This document shows positions 1 through 4,940 of a stretch of 5,467 bases of DNA, one piece after another. Positions within the stretch are counted from its first letter, which is position 1, and each line of letters opens with the position of its first letter. The stretch spans positions 1-5,467 of the forward strand of contig CAMOZD010000099.1 in the NCBI GenBank assembly GCA_946630645.1, given 5' to 3'. This DNA comes from an uncultured Lachnospiraceae bacterium. Lineage in GTDB: Bacteria; Bacillota; Clostridia; Lachnospirales; Lachnospiraceae. The position numbers and the translations under genes were made by a program. A model generated the notes under the pieces. It was not told the origin of the DNA and ran no database searches. It saw nothing but the letters and a program-made list of their open reading frames with translations.

Positions 1-125
1 AGTAAAAGGAAGAAGGTTCCATAAAAGGGATGACCTACGCCGTTGAGGCAAACCATGATTCCCGATACGCCGGAAATCACTGAAAGATAGGTCAAAATTA
101 CGGTATAATCATAAAATCCAATCAT
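1..125 (-). CDS. CDP-alcohol phosphatidyltransferase, PssA-like (N-terminal fragment)
   Basis: This is the first 41 codons of a gene that continues past the left edge. The ATG is at 125-123 and overlaps the stop codon of the upstream gene as ATGA. A GGAGG ribosome binding site at 135-131 lies 5 bases ahead. The visible protein begins MIGFYDYTVILTYLSVIS, then GIMVCLNGVGHPFYGTFF. From memory this resembles the N-terminus of clostridial CDP-diacylglycerol-serine O-phosphatidyltransferases: a first membrane helix followed by a GVGHP..GTFFL segment that leads into the catalytic DG..AR motif. That catalytic motif lies outside the window, so the class is inferred. The family is made of integral membrane enzymes that join a CDP-activated lipid to a small alcohol. 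The two upstream membrane-lipid genes support the call. Another CDP-alcohol transferase with a different acceptor is possible. Confidence 0.62.
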   Translation of the reverse strand, partial: MIGFYDYTVILTYLSVISGVSGIMVCLNGVGHPFYGTFFLL

Positions 126-1159
126 ACTGTCCTCCGTTTTTTCTTCAACAAAACATAACCAATCAGAACCATCACCGCACTGATAATAATACAACAGTAG
201 AAGGACAGACTCCTTCCAATCAACTCCAGCCGGTAAGCATAGTCTTTAGGGAACAACTGCTGATAGCCATCCAGCATCAGCATATCTGCCACCCCCATGG
301 ATCCGGGAATGGGCACACAATTGGATCCCAGAACCACCATGATCTGGGTTACAAAAAGGTCCTTGACTCCGGAAAGCCGGCCTCCCGTAGCCATATATAC
401 CATGATCGTCACCATAATCTGGGACAATCTCTGCAGCAGATTAAAAATATATGCCTTGATCCAGACCATCCTGCTGCCGGACATGAGCGAGACACAGTCA
501 CTGTAATCCTTCTGGGTTTTGACCAGCTTGTCAAGCCGCTTCTGTGGATTGCGGACCAGATGGATCCGGTGCAGGACCCGGAGACATTTCCTCACAGCCC
601 CAAAAAGGATGCCCGGCTTCTTAAGAAGCAGGATAAAGGACACCCCAAGGCCGGCCAGGGTAGCAAAGCCGGCAACAATCAAAAGCTTGGACAAAAGACT
701 GAATCCCATAAAAAGACCGGGCTTCACAAGGAAAACCAGGATACCCAGGCTCAGGATGGCCATGGTATACATGACCAGGTTCATGATCAGGGCAGCCGTG
801 GCTATGGCTGTAGGAATACCGTCTTTGATCATAAAAAAGGCGCTGGCGGGCTGTCCTCCCGTAGCTGATGGTGTGATTGCGGAAAAATAGACATCGGCGG
901 CACTGTAAAGCATACCCCGGCTCCTTCTTCTCTTATATCCCACATGTTTGAGAATGGCCAGAAGGGCCTCCCCCTCAAACCAGATAAAGCCGGCGGAGCT
1001 GACGACAGCCAGCAGCAGGTAAACCGGTTTGGCGCTCTTAAGATAATCCAGCATCTCCCCAAAAGTCAGACCGGATCCGCCCGAGGTTACCGCCCAGATG
1101 GACAAAACTGCCAGAATTACAAATAATATTCCCCAAAAAATGTTTTTCTTGTTTCCCAT
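122..1159 (-). CDS. Flippase-like membrane protein, LPG synthase transmembrane family (UPF0104)
   Basis: The protein has 345 residues and is mostly hydrophobic, with likely membrane segments near 7-24, 46-62, 117-145, 157-179, 233-257, 266-285 and 316-337. Two family signatures are visible: TPSATGGQP at 96-104, in the segment YFSAITPSATGGQPASAF, and PIPGSMGVAD at 283-292. These match the membrane half of MprF-type lysylphosphatidylglycerol synthases. The soluble aminoacyltransferase domain of MprF is absent, and the protein ends in a basic tail (KKKKRR). Relatives with this short form are annotated as flippase-like or UPF0104 proteins and are thought to move lipids or lipid-linked molecules across the membrane; the substrate here is unknown. 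The ATG at 1159 follows the upstream stop by only 2 bases, with AGGA about 6 bases ahead inside the end of the upstream gene. It also overlaps the next gene by ATGA, so all three are very probably co-translated. Confidence 0.85.
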   Translation of the reverse strand: MGNKKNIFWGILFVILAVLSIWAVTSGGSGLTFGEMLDYLKSAKPVYLLLAVVSSAGFIWFEGEALLAILKHVGYKRRRSRGMLYSAADVYFSAITPSATGGQPASAFFMIKDGIPTAIATAALIMNLVMYTMAILSLGILVFLVKPGLFMGFSLLSKLLIVAGFATLAGLGVSFILLLKKPGILFGAVRKCLRVLHRIHLVRNPQKRLDKLVKTQKDYSDCVSLMSGSRMVWIKAYIFNLLQRLSQIMVTIMVYMATGGRLSGVKDLFVTQIMVVLGSNCVPIPGSMGVADMLMLDGYQQLFPKDYAYRLELIGRSLSFYCCIIISAVMVLIGYVLLKKKRRTV

Positions 1160-1161
1160 AT

Positions 1162-1848
1162 CTATTCCTGTCCGGGCTGAATATGGAGTAATCTCCTGTT
1201 CAGTTCCTCAAAAATACGCCCCAGCCGGAATCTCCCGGCCAGTGCCAGGCCAGCCTCAGCAAAGAGAATACCTCCTGCTATGTCAACCACCAGATGCTGT
1301 TTCAAAAAGACTGTTGAGGCAAAAACTAAAATTGCGAAGACAAACATGACCGGCCGGTAAAAAGCCGGCGGGTTCTTCATATAGAGGGAACCCCGGAATA
1401 CCATCCAGCTTTCCAGGCAATGGATGGAAGGAAAAAGATTGTCCGCCGCGTCCATGGAAAATATCATCCTGGTAAGCTGATCCCATATACCGGTTCCTGT
1501 GGGCCATGGCCTGTCAATGGTGGTGGGAATCAGTAAAAATACCAGTCCGGTGGCCAGTTTGGCCACCAGGTCAGCGCTGATTACCCGGTAGCAGACCTCC
1601 TGACTCTCCCTGGCTATCATCAGATATCCGATAATCCAGTGCAGGTAAGCCAGTATATAGATTAGTATGAATTCTGTTCTGAACGGAATCAGATCATCCA
1701 GAAAAATCTTTATTATATAATGCTCCCGGCCCACATTGATCTGCCGGATTCCAAAATAAACAAGAGAATTACAGCAGAGAGCTGTAAGCAGTGGTATTAC
1801 CGAGTACTTTTTTATAATCCTGCCCATCATTTTAATATAATTTCTCAT
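1162..1848 (-). CDS. PAP2-family membrane phosphatase/transferase, Aur1-like
   Basis: The protein has 228 residues with about five membrane segments (near 15-34, 58-78, 90-108, 165-182, 187-205). The PAP2 motifs are recognisable. Motif 2 is PSIH at 140-143, inside NLFPSIHC. Motif 3 is S178, then H185 and D189 in STVFLKQHLVVD. These give the catalytic nucleophile H185 with D189, and H143. Motif 1 is degenerate: R113-P114 is present, but the usual lysine seven residues before R113 is a leucine, and the arginine after S178 is a threonine. The NLFPS.H form resembles the Aur1/inositolphosphotransferase branch (PAP2_3) rather than classical phosphatidate phosphatases. The reaction could therefore be dephosphorylation of a lipid phosphate or transfer of a head group. 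It is the first gene of the lipid cluster. ATG 1848 has no clear ribosome binding site, an in-frame TGA lies just upstream, and the next ATGs are codons 7 and 8, so the exact start is uncertain. Confidence 0.8.
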   Translation of the reverse strand: MRNYIKMMGRIIKKYSVIPLLTALCCNSLVYFGIRQINVGREHYIIKIFLDDLIPFRTEFILIYILAYLHWIIGYLMIARESQEVCYRVISADLVAKLATGLVFLLIPTTIDRPWPTGTGIWDQLTRMIFSMDAADNLFPSIHCLESWMVFRGSLYMKNPPAFYRPVMFVFAILVFASTVFLKQHLVVDIAGGILFAEAGLALAGRFRLGRIFEELNRRLLHIQPGQE

Positions 1849-1899
1849 AGTATATCATATATTTCGTTAGCATAAACAGTAACAATATATCACATATTT

Positions 1900-1907
1900 C
1901 CCCCCTC
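1900..1907 (-). promoter_or_regulatory. Strong orphan ribosome binding site ahead of the PAP2 gene
   Basis: The minus strand reads GAGGGGGG, followed by AAATATGTGATATA. The nearest ATG (1895-1893) is followed at once by TGA. The GTG at 1893 opens only 8 codons (MIYCYCLC) before TAA. That GTG is in the same frame as the PAP2 start at 1848, but TAA and a later TGA separate them. The site therefore lies 52 bases ahead of the annotated start and cannot serve it directly. It may drive a leader peptide, with PAP2 translated by re-initiation, or it may mark a decayed older start. Confidence 0.45.
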
Positions 1908-1911
1908 GGAT

Positions 1912-1961
1912 AGACAAAAAAACAGACTCAGCAAATTTTTTGTCTGTCTTCCAAAGTCTGT
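1912..1961 (-). terminator. Possible intrinsic terminator or attenuator in the PAP2 leader
   Basis: Read on the minus strand, ACAGAC at 1947-1942 can pair with GTCTGT at 1927-1922, which runs into seven T (1922-1916). A second copy, ACAGACT at 1961-1955, can pair with the same AGTCTGT (1928-1922). A competing 10-bp stem, AGACAAAAAA (1945-1936) with TTTTTTGTCT (1921-1912), would bury the T run. The stems are weak and AT-rich. The arrangement, alternative pairings ahead of a ribosome binding site, resembles an attenuator, but no regulatory class is recognised. It could also terminate read-through from the NAD operon. Confidence 0.35.
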
Positions 1962-2014
1962 CTTCTTTTCCCATCAATAGACCAAACATTCAATTTTGCG
2001 AATCTGTTTTCCTA

Positions 2015-2035
2015 ATAATTTCTTTATGAAATTAT
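2015..2035. repeat. AT-rich perfect inverted repeat, 8-bp arms
   Basis: ATAATTTC (2015-2022) and GAAATTAT (2028-2035) are perfect complements separated by TTTAT. The repeat overlaps the TATAAT hexamer of the minus strand at 2036-2031, so it could be an operator over a promoter for the lipid cluster. AT-rich palindromes of this size also arise by chance in such a region. Confidence 0.4.
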
Positions 2036-2059
2036 AAATAAAAGCTTATATGTTTATCC
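2031..2059 (-). promoter_or_regulatory. Candidate promoter for the PAP2-flippase-PssA cluster
   Basis: The minus strand carries a consensus -10 hexamer TATAAT at 2036-2031. At 17-base spacing the -35 position (2059-2054) reads GGATAA, a poor match to TTGACA. A promoter is expected in this gap because 320 bases separate the cluster from the gene upstream. This is the best -10 seen, but the weak -35 keeps the call tentative. Confidence 0.3.
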
Positions 2060-2081
2060 GGGTAAATCTCCTCTTTATCCT

Positions 2082-2097
2082 CAGGGCGTCTGCCCTG
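2082..2097 (-). other. GC-rich hairpin downstream of the hydrolase gene
   Basis: CAGGGC and GCCCTG form a perfect 6-bp stem around a 4-base loop, 72 bases beyond the hydrolase stop codon. On the minus strand AGGATAAAGAGG follows rather than a T run, so it is not a standard intrinsic terminator. It may stabilise the 3' end of the NAD operon transcript. Confidence 0.35.
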
Positions 2098-2168
2098 CAA
2101 AACAAACCCTGGCCATCCGCCGCAGATAATCATTTACTGGAGACAGGCCAGTGTCTGCAAACCAGACC

Positions 2169-3047
2169 CTAGGCCAGTTCGACCACATTACCTGTACAAT
2201 TGTAGAGGAAGCGTTCTCCCAGTTCCCTGCGGAGAAGCTCTATATTGTCCTCGCCTGTGCAGTGGGAAACACCCACCAGGTCAAGATTCCTGTCCTTAAA
2301 AAAGGCTATAGTCTTCCTGACTCTTTCCTCTCCGGCTTCCACCAGGTGGGTTCCTCCAATCAGCCCGCAGACCTTTTTGCCTGTCCGCTGCTCCACAGTT
2401 GTCAGGATATTTATAATACCCGGGTGGGAACAGCCGGCCACCAGGAAAAGTCCCCGGTCCGTATCCAAAGTAACAACCATCTCATCGCTGAACCGGTCCG
2501 GCCTGTAATTGAGGCTGTCCATACATCTGCCGGAAGGCCCGCAGGACAAATCTTCCTCCTGGAAGAAAAAGGTAGGATTCCATTCCTCGAAATCCGCATT
2601 TCTGTTAAAATTCCGGTGAATGCATACCCCGTGCCCCAGATCCATCTGGTCTTCATCGATCTCTTTTACCGGGACACCCAGGTCCATCAGCATTCTGCGG
2701 TCAAAGTTGTTGCCGATGAACTTCATCCGGCCGCCTGCCTTCTCATGATAAGCAATCTTAAAAAATCCTTTTCCCACCAGAACCTGTCTGGGCTTGCCTT
2801 CCTCCCGGATCAGCCGCAAAAGGCCTCCGGTATGATCATAGTGGGAATGGCTGAGAATCACATAGTCAAGATCTGCCAGACTGACACCCAGGTCCGCGGC
2901 ATTCTTATAAAAGGCGCCGCTCTGCCCTGTATCCATCAGAATCCGGATTCCCTCCCCTTCTATGAGGACTGACAGGCCGTGCTCACAGGCCAGCCGTCCT
3001 TCCCGGTCAGGATGATTCTCTATTAAAGTGGTTAATCTCCAGCTCAT
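2169..3047 (-). CDS. Metallo-beta-lactamase-fold hydrolase, COG1237 (DHPP synthase-like) family
   Basis: The protein has 292 residues from the ATG at 3047, which has a perfect TAAGGAGG 5 bases ahead. An in-frame ATG at 3092 would add 15 unremarkable residues and has no such site, so it was not used. The N-terminus TTLIEN..., then EHGLSVLIE and ILMDTGQS, is typical of COG1237. The metal-binding motif is H67-S-H69-Y-D71-H72. Further conserved positions are GCSHPG at 205-210, GGTH at 231-234, SHCTG at 261-265 and YNCTGN at 282-287. The family includes the archaeal enzyme of the methanopterin pathway that makes the dihydropterin-ribofuranosylaminobenzene phosphate. Bacterial members usually lack that pathway and their substrate is unknown. 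It is probably soluble and cytoplasmic, since no signal peptide is seen. It follows niaR by 120 bases on the same strand and may belong to the NAD operon, but a link to NAD metabolism is inference from position only. Confidence 0.85.
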   Translation of the reverse strand: MSWRLTTLIENHPDREGRLACEHGLSVLIEGEGIRILMDTGQSGAFYKNAADLGVSLADLDYVILSHSHYDHTGGLLRLIREEGKPRQVLVGKGFFKIAYHEKAGGRMKFIGNNFDRRMLMDLGVPVKEIDEDQMDLGHGVCIHRNFNRNADFEEWNPTFFFQEEDLSCGPSGRCMDSLNYRPDRFSDEMVVTLDTDRGLFLVAGCSHPGIINILTTVEQRTGKKVCGLIGGTHLVEAGEERVRKTIAFFKDRNLDLVGVSHCTGEDNIELLRRELGERFLYNCTGNVVELA

Positions 3048-3051
3048 GTTT

Positions 3052-3060
3052 CCCTCCTTA
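3052..3060 (-). promoter_or_regulatory. Ribosome binding site fixing the hydrolase start
   Basis: The minus strand reads TAAGGAGGG and is followed by AAAC and the ATG at 3047. This near-perfect anti-16S match decides in favour of the ATG at 3047 over the in-frame ATG at 3092. Confidence 0.85.
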
Positions 3061-3109
3061 TACCGCCAACTGTCTGTGGCTGCCAGGACCATCTTTTCCC
3101 ATGTTCATG

Positions 3110-3134
3110 TTTGCCAGGATTCTGTTCTGGCAAA
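3110..3134 (-). other. Perfect hairpin between niaR and the hydrolase gene
   Basis: TTTGCCAG (3110-3117) and CTGGCAAA (3127-3134) are exact 8-bp complements around a 9-base loop. No T run follows on the minus strand (CATGAACATG comes next), so it is not a standard terminator. It could be a partial terminator, an RNA-processing or stability element, or an operator with TTTGCCAG half-sites. It lies 34 bases beyond the niaR stop codon. Confidence 0.55.
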
Positions 3135-3167
3135 TCCCTGTCCTATGAGATTCCCTTTTCTCTGGAA

Positions 3168-3731
3168 TCATATTTTACTGTAACTTTTTGGCTCGTAAAT
3201 AACAGCCGCGTCCAGGCTTTCGAGCAGGTAGCCCTTGGCCCGCAGCATATCCTCAATCTCGTCAAGAACTTCCTCAGACCTTGCCTCTATGGTATGAAAA
3301 TGGTAGCCGCTGGTAATATTTTTAAGCGGTGAGGATGCGCCGCTGTTCAGATCATCCATGAAATGATCGATATCTCTCCTTGAACAGATATCCAGTGGTT
3401 TACGGATGGTACCATAGACCCTGTGATCCACATAAACATCCATGACCCGGCCTCCCAGTTCAATGATACTGATCAGTTCATCCTCCGTCTCTTCATCCGT
3501 GTGCAGGACCTTAAAAACACGGCGGCATTCATCGGCATGCAGCATGATATAACCCCGGTTTGTAGCCATAAGGTTGGGGTACTGGCTGCGCAAAATGGCA
3601 ATATCCGTCACAACCACCTGCCGGCTGACACCGAATTTATCCGCAAGAAAGCTGCCTGACAGAGGCTCCGAACTCGTCTCCAGTGTCTCCAGAATCCGGT
3701 TCCTGCGTTCTTTTGTCTTCAGCTTGCCCAA
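3168..3731 (-). CDS. niaR: NiaR-type transcriptional repressor (HTH_11 plus 3H domain)
   Basis: The protein has 187 residues. The N-terminal winged helix-turn-helix covers about 7-63, with ILETL..., then LADKFGVSRQVVVTDIAILR as the recognition region, and NRGYIM as the wing. The 3H domain covers about 72-180. It holds H77 (VLHTDE), E85, H103 (VDHRVYGTI) and H144/H146 (GYHFHT). H77, E85, H144 and H146 have the spacing I recall for the nickel ligands of the Thermotoga maritima homologue, so metal binding looks intact. The family represses NAD synthesis and niacin uptake genes when nicotinic acid is bound. The start is TTG at 3731, supported by AGGAGGG 5 bases upstream; an in-frame TGA lies just before it, and no in-frame ATG occurs until codon 55. 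It sits in the operon it probably controls, which points to feedback autoregulation. The operator is expected upstream of the operon, beyond the window. Confidence 0.9.
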   Translation of the reverse strand: MGKLKTKERRNRILETLETSSEPLSGSFLADKFGVSRQVVVTDIAILRSQYPNLMATNRGYIMLHADECRRVFKVLHTDEETEDELISIIELGGRVMDVYVDHRVYGTIRKPLDICSRRDIDHFMDDLNSGASSPLKNITSGYHFHTIEARSEEVLDEIEDMLRAKGYLLESLDAAVIYEPKSYSKI

Positions 3732-3736
3732 TCTAT

Positions 3737-3743
3737 CCCTCCT
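3737..3743 (-). promoter_or_regulatory. Ribosome binding site supporting the TTG start of niaR
   Basis: The minus strand reads AGGAGGG, 5 bases ahead of TTG at 3731. It is the only strong site near the 5' end of the frame, and it makes the non-ATG start convincing. Confidence 0.8.
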
Positions 3744-3776
3744 GTTTCAATATACATTCTACTTCTTTACAGCTGT

Positions 3777-3796
3777 AGCCGGTCTGCCAACCGGCT
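3777..3796. other. Perfect 7-bp stem in the nadC-niaR gap
   Basis: AGCCGGT (3777-3783) and ACCGGCT (3790-3796) are exact complements around CTGCCA. No T run follows on either strand. It could form an RNA hairpin that adjusts expression between nadC and niaR, but no known element is recognised. Confidence 0.4.
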
Positions 3797-3820
3797 CAAA
3801 CTGCCCAATCCGGTTCATTC

Positions 3821-3890
3821 ACTACCTTCTTTCAGGCTGCCGGCCAGGTTCGGTTACTACCTTCTTTCAGGCTGCCGGCCAGGCTCAATT
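3821..3890. repeat. 35-bp tandem duplication in the nadC-niaR gap
   Basis: Two head-to-tail copies of a 35-base unit occupy 3821-3855 and 3856-3890. The first 28 bases of each are identical (ACTACCTTCT..., then TTCAGGCTGCCGGCCAGG), and the last 7 differ (TTCGGTT and CTCAATT). Each copy contains the palindrome GCCGGC. The unit length is not a multiple of three and no reading frame with start signals runs through it, so it is taken as noncoding. It fills much of the 179-base gap between nadC and niaR. Confidence 0.9.
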
Positions 3891-3910
3891 ACCTCCCCGG
3901 CTGATCGGGA

Positions 3911-4780
3911 CTAGTCACAATCATCCCCCGTCTCCGATCTCAGATGCTTCATGGAAATGTCCAGAATAGGCGCTGAGTGGGTGAGGGCACCACTTGAAAT
4001 ATAGTTTACACCAAGCCCCGCAATCTTAGCAATATTTTCTCTTGTCACATTGCCGGAACATTCGGTCAGGGCTCTGCCGTCTATAATCTTTATGGCTTCG
4101 GCCATGGTCTCCCGGTCCATATTATCGAGCATAATGATATCTGCCCCCGCTTCCACAGCTTCCCTAACCATGTCCAGATTCTCTGTCTCTACCTCAATTT
4201 TATGGACAAAAGGCACATAGGCCTTGGCCATGGCTATGGCTTTGGCAACCCCGCCGGCCGCATCAATATGATTATCCTTAAGCATAACTCCATCTGTGAG
4301 ATTGTACCTGTGGTTGCAGCCACCGCCGACCCGGACTGCGTATTTCTCAAAAATCCTGTTATTGGGAGTGGTTTTACGGGTATCCAGCAATTTAGTGCCA
4401 GTCCCTTCCAGCAGGTCAACCATGGTCCTGGTATAGGTGGCGATGCCACTCATCCGCTGCAGGTAGTTAAGGGCAGTCCTCTCACCGGACAAAAGGACTC
4501 TTATGTCCGCATGGACCACTGCCATGATCTGGCCGGGCTCCACCCGGTCTCCGTCAGAGACAAAAAGTTCCGTACGGGACTCCGGGTCCAGCAAGGTAAA
4601 TACTCTGGCAAAAATGCCCAGCCCGGCAATAATTCCTTCCTCTTTGGCAATCAGGTCCACCCTGCCGGGACATTTCCGGGGCATCACGGCAGCCGTGGAG
4701 ACATCTTCATTGTTGATGTCCTCTTCTAAAGCCATCCGGATCAGCTTGTCCGCCTGCAGCTTCATTGTTATATCATTCAT
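3911..4780 (-). CDS. nadC: Nicotinate-nucleotide diphosphorylase (quinolinate phosphoribosyltransferase)
   Basis: The protein has 289 residues, the usual length of the family. It converts quinolinate and PRPP to nicotinate mononucleotide, CO2 and pyrophosphate in the cytoplasm, the step where the de novo and salvage NAD routes meet. An N-terminal alpha/beta domain (to about 110) is followed by a TIM-like barrel. Visible motifs are GERTALNYLQRMSGIAT (99-115), DTRKTTP (133-139), RVGGGCNHRYNL (150-161), KDNH (168-171), the acidic EVE (196-198), LDN (218-220), SGN (242-244) and SSGALTHS (262-269). These carry the basic quinolinate and phosphate-binding residues and the acidic metal/PRPP site, and all look intact. 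The ATG at 4780 has AGGA 7 bases ahead. The gene follows nadB after 152 bases filled by a tandem repeat array and precedes niaR. Confidence 0.97.
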   Translation of the reverse strand: MNDITMKLQADKLIRMALEEDINNEDVSTAAVMPRKCPGRVDLIAKEEGIIAGLGIFARVFTLLDPESRTELFVSDGDRVEPGQIMAVVHADIRVLLSGERTALNYLQRMSGIATYTRTMVDLLEGTGTKLLDTRKTTPNNRIFEKYAVRVGGGCNHRYNLTDGVMLKDNHIDAAGGVAKAIAMAKAYVPFVHKIEVETENLDMVREAVEAGADIIMLDNMDRETMAEAIKIIDGRALTECSGNVTRENIAKIAGLGVNYISSGALTHSAPILDISMKHLRSETGDDCD

Positions 4781-4797
4781 AATAGGATCCTTTCCTT

Positions 4798-4940
4798 AGC
4801 TTACTTATCTCATGCTGTCAGCTTGCTTATTCTTGCCATCAGCATACTTTTTCCTGCTGTCAGCTTGCTTTTTCCCGCTGTCAGCTTGCTTTTTCCCGCT
4901 GTCAGCTTACTTATCTCATGCTGCCAGCTTGCTTACTTTA
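4798..4940. repeat. 21-22 bp tandem repeat array between nadB and nadC
   Basis: Six head-to-tail units start at 4814, 4835, 4856, 4877, 4898 and 4920, preceded by a partial unit from 4798. Five are 21 bases and the one at 4898 is 22. The units at 4856 and 4877 are identical (GCTGTCAGCTTGCTTTTTCC plus C); the one at 4835 is the most diverged. Each unit opens with GCTGTCAGC or a variant, a 4-bp dyad around one base. The last unit includes the nadB stop codon (4935-4933). No frame with initiation signals runs through the array, so it appears noncoding and would be transcribed within the nad operon mRNA. Confidence 0.93.

Larger units (their letters stand above)
1849..2168. other. 320-base intergenic region between the hydrolase gene and the lipid cluster
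   Basis: I see no convincing gene here on either strand. The half near the hydrolase gene (2080-2168) holds small GC-containing hairpins: GTCTG/CAGAC at 2153-2167, ACTGG/CCAGT at 2136-2152 and CAGGGC/GCCCTG at 2082-2097. None is followed by a T run on the minus strand, so termination after the hydrolase gene is possible but unproven. The half near the PAP2 gene is AT-rich and holds an inverted repeat, a possible -10 box, a hairpin with seven T, and an orphan ribosome binding site, each listed separately. CAGAC/GTCTG pentamers recur many times across the gap, which allows several alternative pairings in RNA. Confidence 0.7.

Noticed and set aside
519..890. Plus-strand frames of about 100-120 codons
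   Set aside because: They are antisense to the flippase-like gene, rich in Arg, Lys and Pro as expected from the reverse of hydrophobic codons, with no family resemblance.
2032..2133. A 33-codon minus-strand frame starting MIICGGWPGF downstream of the hydrolase gene
   Set aside because: It has no ribosome binding site, overlaps the candidate promoter and inverted repeat, and resembles no family I know; a frame of this length is expected by chance.
2151..2972. A 273-codon plus-strand frame
   Set aside because: It is the antisense shadow of the hydrolase gene, which has full metal-site motifs and a perfect ribosome binding site on the other strand.
3048..3092. 15-residue N-terminal extension of the hydrolase from ATG 3092
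   Set aside because: It lacks a ribosome binding site, its sequence is not family-like, and the perfect TAAGGAGG sits inside it, just ahead of ATG 3047.
3732..3910. NiaR operator or riboswitch in the nadC-niaR gap
   Set aside because: The tandem copies and stems match no NAD-related riboswitch or operator I can recognise; the operator should lie upstream of the operon, outside the window.
4202..4729. A 175-codon plus-strand frame
   Set aside because: It runs antisense to nadC, whose motifs are all intact; no initiation signal or recognisable domain is present.
4798..4940. CRISPR array
   Set aside because: The repeats are 21-22 bases and directly contiguous with no unique spacers, and no cas genes are present, so this is an ordinary tandem repeat.
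4814..4940. A repeat-containing peptide encoded by the 21-bp array (7 codons per unit)
   Set aside because: Minus-strand frames through the identical units can be open (for example KQADSGK), but the flanking units bring stops such as ATGAGATAA, and no start codon with a ribosome binding site precedes them.
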